NCBI GenBank assembly: GCA_009760855.2
Contig: WPIO01000040.1
Location: forward strand, 652,001 to 716,000
Reading direction: 5' to 3'
DNA length: 64,000 bases
DNA from: Cristatella mucedo
Taxonomy: Eukaryota; Bryozoa; Phylactolaemata; Cristatellidae
The notes below the pieces were generated by a model. It was not told the origin of the DNA and did not search any database. It saw only the letters and a program-made list of their open reading frames with translations. This document shows positions 31,216 to 41,884 of the stretch, one piece after another; positions within the stretch are counted from its first letter, which is position 1, and each line of letters opens with the position of its first letter. The position numbers and the translations under genes were made by a program.

Positions 31216-33230
31216 GAGCAATATAATATAAAACAATTCATTTGTATATCGCCCTGAGAGAATTTAGTCTCTAATCAGGCGTTTCACATATGCCACGGGC
31301 TCCAGCCCATGAACTCGGTCATCAAATACATTAACCTTGACTTTGGTCGAGGCAAGCACCTTAATCGCCGGTTCGTTCCAGCGTGGTGCATTGAATGTTT
31401 AACTAGTCAGTGGAGCGTCTCGCCAAAGCGAAGCTACGAGAGCTGTATAGCCGCCATGTTTTCCGTCCCCAGCGTGTGACTCGTGAAGCTACGCCTGCCC
31501 AATGGGCACGCGAGACTGCTACGCAGGAGCGTTGACCTTCAACCTTCGACGTGCACTTCGGCCGGACTTCCCGCCCTCTTCGCACTCTTGACGAATCGCG
31601 CAACGGCTCTCGCCGACTTGCTCCGACGGAGATTGTTTGCAGACTGAACTCGGCCTGCCGCTCGGCGGCAGTCTCGAAAGGCAGTTCCGTAAGAGGGGCT
31701 TCGGATGCTTCAGCCGTCCTGCAGCGGCTGATATCTCTCGCGAAAATACGAGAGAGAAACACGCAATGTCTATTGATTTACGCTCGAAATCCCTCGACGG
31801 CGACTGAGTTGCTGTACGTTTCAAACCGGCTCGCCGGCCAGCCGTTGAACAAGTCGCACGAACGAGGTTCGGCAAGCGTTCTCGCACACGGAAGCACGCG
31901 AAAATAACATTTAACACTAATCGGGCTTTCTGCGCCCTAATTAGTACAGTTTCATGACCGAACTCTGCGTACTGGCGACTGACAGAATGCTGTGACTGAC
32001 AGAGTGACGCGGCTAGGCATACTCGGCCTACCGGTCTCGTCACAATCGGCATTTGAGTCTGTAGCAAGCTGGTTCGGTCCAGCGGTAAAGGCACTCGCCC
32101 TGACTAAGGTATGATAAACACGCCATTTATGTGGGGCCTTAACAGAGCCAAATCTGGAGCTTTGTAATTCCCTTTGCAAGAGAAGGAGTAGCCGAGAATT
32201 ATTTTTGCGAACGACATTTAAGCATAAATGAACAAACAAAAGCACGCAGGTACAAAGCTTAGACCGGTATCTTAAAGAGCGGCTACAATGCTATTAATCC
32301 CTGCGCTGGCGGGCATGTGGGCCCGCGGCTTAAAAAACATTTGATATAGCACCCTAAGAGAACTCGATCTCTTTCTTGGTACTTGACACTTCTGCAAAGG
32401 AATCACGATCGAATGGTTAGTGGTAGCATGCTCAATAAACAATTAGAGTCACTTGCTTATGAGTTATATGCACAGGGTCAGCATGCAAGTACGGTGAGTG
32501 GCAGCATGCACAGTTTCAGCACGCATAAGCAAATAAAGGACGAATCAGAGAGACCCACTAAACGCTGTCGTAAATAAATGCATTTTCAGTTTCTTTTTCA
32601 ATGCAAACAAGGCATGCGATGTCGTGAGGCAAATCGGGTGTGAATTCCAGGCTTTGGGAGCACACGAACTAAAGGCACGGTCTCCAAGGATTTGATGTTT
32701 TTACGAGGTATAGGTAAACAGCTAGATTCCGAAAAGCGGGTGGTACGATGCCGAGCCTGGTGGGGGAATAGATCTGATAGGTTGGCTGGAGCCCAAGAAT
32801 GAAAGGACCTAAAGATGAGTGACGAAAAACCTTGCAGTCGATGCACTGCTTGACCGGAAGCCAATGTAGGTTGGCGAGAAGTGACGTGACGTGGCCGCTG
32901 CGAGGCTCACGACAGACAAGCCTAGCTGCAAAGTGTTGCACCGGCTACAAGCGCCTGAGCGCGCAGGCCGGCAGACGAGCTGCGAGCTGCGAGTTGCAGA
33001 AGACTCGCACCGCGATCGAAGCCGCCGGAAGCGGCTTTGCCAGCGGCACGAGGCGCTGCGGCGCTCGAGCGCTTACCGACGCTGTAGCTTTTCAAAGCCC
33101 ACGATGGAGGCGCTGCTGCTGCGGCTCCTGCTGCGGCTGCTGCTTCGGTCGGCAGCAGCAGCAGCGGCAGCAGCGGCGGCAGCAGCAGACACGTGACGGC
33201 CCCGGAGAAAGAAGGAGGAGCGACGAGCAT
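27157..33230 (-). CDS. Gene B: single-pass membrane protein, paralogue of gene A (467 aa), five exons
   Basis: Unrecognised family. Exons on the minus strand: 33230-33077, 30720-30389, 29574-29334, 29195-29042, 27679-27157. Phases 1,0,1,2 agree and the sum is 1404 nt = 467 aa plus stop. The N-terminus has a leucine-rich signal peptide (CLLLPPLLPLLLLP). The ectodomain (about 52-265) includes YYGPLLVAQPNCL, VVQVFQFYSKVPPG and YLGWAFDGYGAIC, with possible N-glycosylation at N127, N145 and N172 and two cysteines (74, 188) that could pair. TTWPSW precedes the membrane span (about 268-291). Then come R294, C295 and KASEETDELYLAKAISRTI, aligned with gene A, and a proline-rich tail ending RPPPS. The exon 5 acceptor (gctgaag) is weak and was chosen by homology and phase. 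Introns hold a LINE and GA/TA microsatellites. Confidence 0.76.
31020..31305 (-). mobile_element. Two LINE tails with TA, GT and GA microsatellites
   Basis: (TA)n and (GT)n at 31028-31070 adjoin an inverse hairpin tail (31075-31140). A (GA)n run of about 37 units (31139-31213) and a second, more decayed hairpin tail (31225-31295) follow. All lie in gene B intron 1. Confidence 0.8.
31306..32330. other. Intron sequence, no exon recognised
   Basis: Part of gene B intron 1. Near 32070 a GGTCCAGCGGTAAAGGC word resembles the head of the SINE family, but the B-box part is absent. Confidence 0.4.
32332..32948 (-). mobile_element. Family II LINE 3' fragment in gene B intron 1
   Basis: Inverse hairpin at 32345-32390, inverse 3' UTR, then two broken minus frames with LVCREPRSGHVTSLLANLHW and [16 protein letters not shown]. 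Confidence 0.85.
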
Positions 33231-35110
33231 TTCTTCTTTTGTAGAATTCCATATTGGACGTCACAATGCGCCCCGCAGCCGTCGGGTGCCCCACGCCGGG
33301 CTCCGGCCCCGAGCTGCGGCCGTGGTGCTGCACTGGCGCGCTGGTCGCGAGCCGCGGGATGAGGTTTCCACGGCGTGGCCGCTGTCTGCGGCGTCTACGG
33401 CGCACCCTCAACAGTCCGACCTTCCCAGCTTTAGCCTCTGTCGTTTCTCTCGCGAACGCTGGGACACACGCTCGGTGGCCACGAGCCTCCGGTTGCGACA
33501 GCGCGTCGATTAGCTACCGCGGTCGCGTCTCTCGTCAGGATCCGTCGGCTTCGGAATCCAGTCCGGAAGGAAGGAGTCCGGCGGCGGCGCGCTGCGGCTG
33601 CGCGCGCGCGCGCGCGCAGCGAGAGGAACAGCGTCCCCTTAGATTAGATCGAAGATCTCTCGTCGGCTGCTCCCAAATTGGACGCCATCGGACGTAAGAT
33701 GCGTCGTGTGCGCGTAGGCGAGCGGCCAGAGCGTGCAGCAGTGCGGACGCGCATTGGCGCCCGTGGACGCCGAGTGGCGGCGCTTGCGGCCGGCGCGCGC
33801 TGACCCCGAACCGGAAACCATTACCTAGGCAACCGTTCACTTTTGGTGCGCGTGGCAACCCTCCGCACGACCTGTCGTCGGGCTAGCGGGTAGCGCGACC
33901 GAGCAACAAGTCTGCTGGCTCCAACACCAAACACTTTATTTCCAGCTACGCCGACCAAGCCCAGTCTGAACACACGAGACGGGTTCCGGCGTCGAGGGCT
34001 CTAGCCCTATCCTCCCTCGTTGTACTCCTTCGGCGGCACTTATATTCCATGCATGCCTTGTTTTTTGCAATGTCGGGCAATTGTTCGTACCAAACCCACC
34101 CGACAGTTGGCGGCAGTTTGTGGTTTGCAGTTTGCGGTTTGCAGTTTACGGCTGCGTAGGCAGACTGAGAGCTCTCGTAGGGTCTCCTCAGACTGCAAAG
34201 TCATGTTCCCGCACAGTGCGGCGGCGTCGTATTGCTACTAGTGGCGTGCAGCCGAAATAAAACTCTTTCGGGTAATTTTTTTATAGTGGACGTGTCGGGG
34301 CAGCAACCGTAGCACAAATGACGTCTACCGGATGTTGCTACCGGATGTTGGCTTCGCGAGCGTCAATTTTTCTGACTGCGTCCATTCGAGAGACTGGAGT
34401 TGACCACTTCCGCACGCTCACTAAAATTGCCTTCAAGTATCCGGCCGCTCAAGGTGAAATTGGACGCACGTGGATAACGCTGTTTCCAGGCGACTTGCGA
34501 CGGCAGAGCACGGCGACCGTCGTCTAGAGTCCCGAGGTCGGAATTCCCAGCAGCCAGCGGAAACTCCAACGGAATTTGGCAAGGCCCCGTCTCGGCAGCG
34601 ATGGGAGGGAAAGACTGGTGGTCTTCACGTTCTGTGCCCCAAGTGTTTATTTTTGGTCTTTGCACAAAAGTTGCGACATTTCCAAACGTCATCGAGGGCT
34701 TTCGCTCTCAGCTTGAGAAGCCCACGTACTTTCCGCTCGCGCTTCGCTCAAGATTAGGGTCCGCCGTTGCTGGGAGGACGATGCATGCGTCCAAGCGCGG
34801 CCGGCGGAGCACGCGGACAGCGCGAGCAGCCGATGATGAATGGTCGGAATCGAGCGAAGTGTCTCAATGATCGCGCGAAGTCTCAATGAAGATGGACGAC
34901 GTTGAGCTGCCAAACAGTATCGGTTGCTAGATCTGCTTTTTGTCTTTCGTTTTCTTCTTCTCACAGATTTCCAGACTTTCCAGATGCTTTAATTCCGAGC
35001 TACAAGTAGTTTCGTTTTTTTTTCATTGCTAGATTCTCGCTTTTTTGAGGGAGGGTTTAGGGTTTGGCTCCGTAGCGCTCGGCTCGCTGTCTGAAGGTTA
35101 CTCGCTCGCT
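33231..35110. other. GC-rich flank upstream of gene B; no gene recognised
   Basis: Includes a (CG)n run at about 33600-33619. A 22-base unit (CTCGCTGTCTGAAGGTTACT core) is duplicated in tandem near 35085-35128. A plus-strand frame with GCPTPGS...WCCTG near 33280 has a possible acceptor but no partner exons. Confidence 0.4.
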
Positions 35111-35119
35111 GTCTGAAGG

Positions 35120-35330
35120 TTACTCGTCGGTCGTCGCCACCTGTCGGTCAGCTCCACTGCCGGTGCCGCTGAACAAGGTCAAGGCCCAGACCAGGCAGTA
35201 AGCCTTGAACTGAAGCCACTGTCGTTGGGCTGCTCTCCGCCGCTCTCGGAAGCCGAGTCCATGACGGAAGTCGAGTCGCTGCAAGTCCACGGCATTCTCT
35301 TCAGCAAGCTCGTGGGCGGAACGGGCTGGG
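35120..35330 (-). CDS. Possible terminal exon of an unknown gene
   Basis: An acceptor-like sequence (cctcacccag) at about 35330 opens a minus frame with HELAEENAVDLQRLDFRHGL, FRERRRAAQRQW and a hydrophobic YCLVWALTLFSG segment, ending at a stop at 35120. A second frame across the same bases is also open and Ser-rich, so the choice of frame is uncertain. I could not link it to a neighbouring exon. Confidence 0.25.
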
Positions 35331-35339
35331 TGAGGCGGA

Positions 35340-36630
35340 GCGAACCGTGGCTGTCTGCGAATGAGTCGCCGGCCTCGCTCAGCGCCAGGACTGCCGCCAA
35401 TTTCACCAGTCTCTCGGCAGACCGAGCGACTGCACGCGATCGAGACTGCGGCAAGGTCCATCTCTTGCATCTCGTGCACGGGTCGTAAGTCGTGCAATAA
35501 TCTCGTTCTCTCGTCCGCCAGCACAAATCTCGTCCGCCATCGTGAATCTCGTCTGCCGTCGCAAATCGCAGCACACTGCTCTCGAGTGTCGGCTTAGCAC
35601 AGCTATTTTAGCAGCGGCTTTCCTTACGCATTCAGCGGCTTCCACGCTCTGATTAACGGACGACCAGCGGGCGTTGCGATCGTCGTCGTCGCAAGAAGCG
35701 GAGGCGAATGCCCAGTGGGGCCACGCTGCCTGCCGGAAGCAGCCTGCGCGCGGTGAGTCGCGGGGAGAACGCGAAGCGCGCACGAACGAGTCGCGCCCGC
35801 TTCGCGACCCTCTAAACTATCTTGTCGGTCGTGCTTCCGCCTATGCGATGGACTTGTGCGGCGGACTCGCTCGCCGACAGCGCAGCTGCAGCCAGTCGCA
35901 GCTGGTTGAAGCGACTTCGACCGCCGGAAGCGACTTAGATCACTGGAAGAGACTTCGACCGTCGCCGGAGCTCGGCGGAGCCATTCGATCGACGCAGGCG
36001 AGCACGACGCAAGGTCGACGAAAAAATAGGGTCGCGCGATTTTCCCCTGAAAACGTGTGTACAGGAGCTGGCGAAGGCAGAGCGGTTGGTCGCAGGAGCG
36101 CCGCGCTGCAGAGCCGCTGAAAGCAGCCGGTGCGTTTTTATGCAATTTAATTGCTTCCCCTCTGCCTCCCCAGGACTTGGCCTCGTGCTGACAGCCTTGA
36201 CCTTGAGCTAACAACGCATGCGAAGCGCGTCTGTGCGGGCTCCAATGGTCGAGTGCACACAGGCGCAACTGCCTAGGGGTTTCACAGGTGTCCAGGTGCT
36301 ACAGCGGGTCGATGCCAACGCGCGTCACAGATGGATTCGCAGACGCGAAGCTGTGCAGTTCGCTGCGGTGTAGGAATATGGAGCAGGCACGCGAGCCGAA
36401 TCGCCGCTCTCAGATTGGTTCGAACGCTGAGCGCGGCGCCGGATGCGAGGCGTCGATGCGTCGCCCACGATCGATGCGCCCGAACGAAGAAGAAAACGAC
36501 GAGAAGCCGCCTCGAGCCATCCATTTGCCGGCGGCGAGCAGCGAAGTCGTCGCCTCCGCCGCGGCGAGAGCACTTCCGGCGCGGCGCTCCGTCTAGACGC
36601 GGCGCGAAGCGCTCGCGCTCGCGCGAGCGC
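35340..36630. other. GC-rich interval, no supported gene
   Basis: Many open frames on both strands with Arg/Ser/Ala-rich translations and no motifs; typical of GC-rich non-coding sequence. Confidence 0.4.
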
Positions 36631-36631
36631 T

Positions 36632-37163
36632 TCACTTCCAATCGGCGAATCGCTGAGATCCAAGGAGCGAGCTTCCGCTCCGCTCGGTCGCCGATGCACA
36701 CGCCCTTCGCCGTCGCCGAACGACGCCCGTCGGGGCTAGCGCACGCATCCGGTGCTGCGCAGCACGCATCCAGTGCTGCGCAGCAGGCAGACGGTGCTGC
36801 GCCCAGCAGGCAGACGGCGCCGCCGGCCGCCGGTGCGTCGGCGGCCTTCGCAGCGCGGCGGCTGCATGCAAGCGCCTCTGAGCGCCTCTGACGTCAGTCG
36901 ACTGCGAGGTAATCCGCAGCCAGCTGGGCGCCGAAAACTCTAGCGGCGGCGGCGGCGGCGTTAGCGGTGACGTCGGCGGCTGCGGTGGCGGCGTCGGCGG
37001 CGCTGTCGGCGGCTGCGGCGGCGTCGGTGGTTGCGGTGGCGGCGGCGGCGGCGGTGGTAATCCTTGTCGAACCATTAGCGCCCGGTAGCAGCCGCGCGCG
37101 AAACGCTCGTCAACCTCGTGCGAGAGCTTGTTGAGGGTGGTCGGACGTAGCGACATCGTGAGT
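36632..37163 (-). CDS. Possible gene C: proline-rich tail with a gene B-like juxtamembrane segment
   Basis: The minus frame from about 37163 reads SHEVDERFARGCYRALMVRQ, then a long poly-Pro stretch, then a basic Ala/Arg-rich end with stop at 36632. The order (Asp-Glu helix, Arg-rich end, then proline run) recalls the gene B tail, where ETDELYLAKAISRTI precedes PPPP. No transmembrane exon of the right phase was found upstream and no phase-2 acceptor exists here, so this may be a decayed relative or chance. Confidence 0.25.
36733..36826. repeat. Short GC-rich tandem repeat
   Basis: Four imperfect units built on GGTGCTGCGCAGCA with a 20-24 base period, within the candidate gene C tail. Confidence 0.75.
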
Positions 37164-37325
37164 GCAGACGATGAGCCGGCCTCGGCGTCCGCAGTGGCTC
37201 CGGTATGCACCCGAAGAAGGGTTGGAGGCGTGGAGGCGGGTTGCACGTGGGCTGGGTGGAGCGAGACGAGTTTGAACAAGGTCGAACGTTAGCTGATTTA
37301 TCGGCCTCTTTTACACGGCATGTTT
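37164..37325. other. No feature recognised
   Basis: Continuation of the gene C candidate frame without motifs. Confidence 0.3.
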
Positions 37326-37503
37326 GGAAGAGCCTTGACGGCTACCCCTAACCATGTTATTCATGTTATATGTTTATCAAGCATGATATTACTCACCATT
37401 CGATTGCATTTCCCTTTGCAGCAAATGTAAAGCGCCTAGAGAGAGATTGAGTTCTCTGAGGGAGCTTTATCAAGTGCATTATTATTATTATTATTATTAT
37501 TAC
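37326..37503 (+). mobile_element. Solo family II LINE tail
   Basis: 3' UTR words (CCATGTTATTCATG), GCAAATGTAAAGCGCCTAG, hairpin and an uninterrupted (ATT)n ending near 37503. One of the best preserved tails. Confidence 0.9.
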
Positions 37504-38428
37504 CGCCGCCGCTTGCAGCTGGGCGACAAAGGATCGCCGCGTTAGGACTCAAGCCCATGTCCAAGGTGGGCGGTCATGAAAAGCGAGCACCTCACCTCAG
37601 GCTAAGAGTTTAGGTCGATGCACAATCAGCGGCGGGCGCAATTCGGCCGAGGCCGCTCGCCGCCGCTCGCCGCTCGTTGCAGCGCGGCGGCGCGGTTGCA
37701 GAAGGCGGCGCGAGCTCTCACGGCCTGCGCGGCGTTTGAGGCGATTAATTCCTCGTGCGCATCGCGAGCGAGACGCCCCGCGGCCGCGCCCCTTGCACGA
37801 TGGGGGGGGGGGGGCGAAGGCTCGCCGGCGAGCAGCAGCCGAGCGGACGCGCGCGAGGCTGAGACGGGCAGCTCTGCGAGGCCTAGCAGACGCCGCGTAG
37901 CTCTCGCGGCGGCGCCGCGGACCCGGAGCGCGTGCGCTCGTTATCGCAGCGCCGCCGCGCTCTCGAGTCGGTCAGAGAGAGCTACTTCGAAACGACGTTT
38001 CAGAGCTTCGATGGGCAGCGGCGAAGCCGACGTGCGACCGTAGATCGCGGAGAAGGGTCGCCGCCATTCTGGTAGAGCTGACCCCTGGGTGGCCGCTGCG
38101 GCGTCCTCTGGCGCCGCCCGAGCTCTAGCCGGCGGCAGCAGCAGCAGCAGCTTTTGCCCGGCTTCGTTCAGCTGGCGCCCTCGTGCGTCCGCCGGCGAGA
38201 CGCGAGCGTGCGGCGCCGAAGAGCAGACGGCGCGAGGTCGAAGCCGACTGAAGACGCTCCCGTCGGGGCGTTCGCGCGCTACAGCGGACGCCGCCGTCAC
38301 CGCCGCCCATGCACGCTCCTCCGCGATGTATTCTTACGCACGTGCTCAGCTTCCGCGGCGCTCGCAACGATCGTAGCGATTGCGATCCTTCGCAAGCTTG
38401 CGACGGATCGCAATCGCATCGCAATCGC
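37504..38428. other. GC-rich flank of gene D; no supported gene
   Basis: A G11 run near 37803. Open frames on both strands lack motifs. Near 38380-38430 the words CGATTGCGATCC and GACGGATCGCAATCGCATCG form a degenerate repeat just before the gene D start. Confidence 0.4.
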
Positions 38429-41365
38429 ATGCTCGCGCTCACCGTCCGCTTGCAGATCCTTTGGCTCGCCGGCTCGCGATGGGCCGCTGCCGCGACGGCG
38501 GCGGAGGCGGCGCCAAGCGCGATGACGTGCGGCGGCTACCGCTGCGTCGCAGGAGCCGCCTGCCTCTCGTCGCTGTGCGCGTGTCAGATCAACTCGACGA
38601 GCGTCGCCTCGTGCTCGTGCGCGGGCGGCGGCGCGTGCTATCGCACTCCGCCCGCGTGCGACAACGTGACCTGTAGGTGACGCGCGCGCGCGCGCGCGCG
38701 GGCCGCCGCGCTGCTGCAGCCCCCCACGGCAGCACCGGTGACCCGCCGTCGATCTCAGCCGCGCGGTCCTGGACTGGTCGTCACCTGACGCGAGACCCGG
38801 AGCGGCGGCGGGCGTCGCCGCCGAGTGCCGATCGTAGCGGATTGGCGCTCGATGACGACTGCCTCTTCGTGCCCGTAGAGCAGTCGGATCGTGATTGGCG
38901 ACTAAAAATAGGGATGAGAAAACCAACGCCCGCCGGGAAACCTTGCCGCAGCGGCGGCGCTCGCGTGCGGCGGGAGTAGACGGCGAACGGCTGGCAATGC
39001 TCGCTTCTCGTCCATTCTATCCCCGCATTCGCAACGCGGACGCGGCGGCGGCGGCGGCGGCTAGCTCGGGCTCGTCCGGAAGCTGCCGTCGCAACAGCAA
39101 CTCCGATCGATCGCTCGTCCGCGCCCCTATATATTTCCGGAATCTTGCAGACGCTGTGCCTTCAGCTGCTGCCGCGACGCGAATGCAAGCAAGACTTCCG
39201 CACGCTGATAGAAGTACAGCCGCCTAGATTTATGAGATTACTGCTAGCCGTCGCGCCCGCTTCGTCTTCAGCCCGAACCGTTCCGCGAACGCATTCGCCG
39301 CGCTGCGACTTCGCATCGCGGTAATCGCTGATGGGTTCATCCGCGCTTGTGCTCGAGCCAATCCCGAAGCTCCTTGCGGTGACACTTGCGGCAAGCCTCG
39401 GGTGATTCGCCAAGGATTTTGCTACGATTGTTGCCTACGTCGCAGTTCTGCGTCATTATCTTCGAGCTCGAGCTGAGAGCGTAACGCGAGTGCAGGCGCA
39501 GTTTCATGGGCACGCGCGAGCACTCCCCGCTCAGCGCTCGTATTCATCGTCGTCGTCGTCATCGGCTTCGCGGTCTCTTTTCCTTAGATTCGCACGGTTG
39601 CGGATTCTCGCTCGCGCCCGACCCAATCGCCGCGCGCCCCAATTCGTTAAGTTTTTCCCGCTCGCGCCGCTGCGGAAGTCTCTCCATTCGTCGAAGTCAG
39701 GCCCGGCGACGCGACCGGCCAAATTCGCCGACCTTGACCCGCAAGCTTGACCTTGCAAGCAACCTTGACCCGCAAGCTGGTTCGCGCGCGCGGTCGATGC
39801 GGTCGGCGAGCGCCGCGGCGTCATATACGAGTCGTGCGCGGCCTCGGAGATGGCGCCTCGCCTCGCGACGATTGGTCCGCAGCCTTGTCCGCTGCAGGCT
39901 GCGTGGCGGCCGACGGATTCTGCGCCTGGTTGCCTAGCAGCGTCAACGGCACTCCGTCGACGCTGGTAATAGCGACGTCCGCGCACAATGTCGGCGTCCT
40001 GGTGTCGGTGGCGGTGGTGCTGGCTGCGTCGGTCGCCATCGCCGTCGGCTTGACGGTGGTCTACCTCAGGAAACCGCTGCCGCAGCCGACAGCGCCGGCC
40101 GCCAAAGGCAGCGCCAGCGGCACCAGGTAGCTCGCCAAGTGGCGCGACGGCGAGAGACCGCGCCAGCTCTGCTAGGCGAAAAGGGGCGGGAGTGCTCGCG
40201 GAAGCGCGCGCAAACGCTCGTCGGGTGGGAAGATTGGGCGCGCGCGCACGCATTCGAACGCGGCGGCGGCCCAGTAGGTCGTCGTAGCTTAAAATGTCTG
40301 CACTTGGCCCTCTAGGTATTCTGCCAGTTCGCGTCCCCGGCGTCGGCGGTCGTCTGCTCGCGCTCTCCGCGCACTTTAACGCGATATTACAGAGACACTT
40401 TCGCGTTGCGGCATCAGTTCGTTTCACTTGAAGCCGACCTGCCGCTGCGAAAGTGCCCGCTCAGCTCAGTGAGTGCTGTCCCAGGCCCTCGGCGGTGCGT
40501 CAACGGAAATTCGCGGCTATCAATGAATTGAGCACTAATGGGAAGGCCTCCGGGTGTCTGCTACGGTTGCGCCATATTGTCCGAACATCCGCTTTGCTGC
40601 TGCTGCTGCTCCGCTGGCTCCGGCGACGCATCGCCTCAGCGACGGCGCCCACGTGACGGCGTCGCCTAGTGATCTCGCCGCCGGCTGCAGCGTATATAAA
40701 ATATGCCTACAGAGAGATTAAATTCCCTAAGAGGGTGCTGCGCACACGATTTAATTTCATCATCATCATCATTATCATTATTACCATTATTATTATTATT
40801 ATCATTATTATCATTGTTATCAGTGTTATTACATCATTATTATCATTATTATTACATAATTACTATCATTATTATTACCGCGGTTCCGCGCCAGTGATGC
40901 CCTTTTCGCGGCTGGTCGCGCTACTCTCGCTTCATGCGCCACGACGCTTTCTGCAGCAGCTCAGCTATCGGACGAAGAAGCCTGACGGCAAAGACTTCCG
41001 CCGGAAGCTCTTCGACTGGCTCTGCGAGCCAATGCAGCTCGACTAGCCGTGCGACCGTCGCTGGCGCCAGGAAGCCGAATACGACGTCCGCTGCGGACGT
41101 CCTGTCAACAACGACGGCTTCGTCGAAAGAGTCTGAAGCGTCCCAAAGGTCCGCCGCGTCTGCCGCCGCGTCCGCCGCCGCATCGACGTCATCTTCGTCT
41201 CGCTCGGCGGCTCACAGCGGGCCGCCGAGCACGCCCGCTAGAGGCAGGCGAGCGCCCAAGTCAAAGCGAGGCTCCGGCGGCCGCGCCGCAGCGGCGTCAG
41301 CGAACTTCAAGCGACAGCCCAAGTCAGCCACGGCCGTCGGCGGATGGAAGGCCGGAGGCGCTTAG
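38429..41365 (+). CDS. Gene D: small secreted-type membrane protein with Cys-rich head (partial model)
   Basis: Unrecognised. Exon 1 (38429-38676) encodes a possible signal peptide followed by about 50 residues with eleven cysteines (CGGYRCVAGAACLSSLCAC, CSCAGGGAC), leaving in phase 2 at AG|gtgacg. A transmembrane exon (39898-40126) enters in phase 1 with GCVAADGFCAWLPSSVNGT, spans the membrane (about GVLVSVAVVLAASVAIAVG) and leaves in phase 2 at an Arg codon (AG|gtagct), the same phases and residue as in genes A and B. The best terminal exon is 40957-41365 (ctttctgcag|C), giving a Ser/Ala/Thr-rich tail ending GGWKAGGA. At least one exon between 38677 and 39897 is needed to reconcile phases and was not found. 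An alternative acceptor near 40894 would give a short tail. Confidence 0.5.
38679..38701. repeat. (CG)n run after gene D exon 1
   Basis: About ten alternating CG dinucleotides directly after the donor; Z-DNA-prone composition. Confidence 0.85.
40700..40882 (+). mobile_element. LINE-type hairpin followed by ATT/ATC repeat in gene D intron
   Basis: A decayed hairpin (AGAGAGATTAAATTCCCTAA) precedes about 120 bases of mixed ATT, ATC and TTA units. Confidence 0.65.
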
Positions 41366-41880
41366 CGCCGACGGGGCTAGTGCGACGAGCGCTCTGCGAC
41401 GCGCGAGTGTCATAGGAATAAAACAGCACTGGTCGAGAATGAAACTGGCGAAAGAGCGGTTTCCGGAAAACCCGAGCGATGAGGGACGACCACGCGTCCA
41501 CGCGACGTCGCTACCGTCCGCCGCACCGTGCATCCAGCGCTCGCAAGGCGCACTCAAGTTGATTCAAGCGAACTTCTTCTGCTGTTATGCCGGCGTCGCT
41601 TGTATCGCGGCGGAAAACGCTCGGGCGGCGGAGCTTCGTCCTCGCGCGTGCCTTTTAACGGAGAAATGTCTGCTGCACAACTTGAACCCACGATCTTGAT
41701 ACGTCATTTAATATGCACGAAACAGTATAAATCAGGGAGTACCGATATATAAGCGTATTTTGTGAATGCTTAATTTCGAGCAGAGACAACGTGACTAAAT
41801 GCTCGGCGACGCCGACCCTCGAAATCAGCAGTGTTTTCATCACGCTTCAAATTGTCAGCGGCTAGTTGATTAGACAATTT
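41366..41880. other. Compositional boundary, no gene recognised
   Basis: Downstream of gene D. GC-rich sequence gives way near 41.7 kb to AT-rich sequence that continues to the window end. Confidence 0.5.
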
Positions 41881-41884
41881 AGAC

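Noticed and set aside
33103-33197. Plus-strand Leu-rich 'signal peptide' MEALLLRLLLRLLLRS
   Set aside because: It is the reverse of the CTG-rich signal-peptide exon of gene B, which has a strong phase-1 donor and completes a closed model.
40690-40705. TATA-like GTATATAAAATATG
   Set aside because: It lies inside a gene D intron next to a LINE tail, with no gene start downstream at the right distance.
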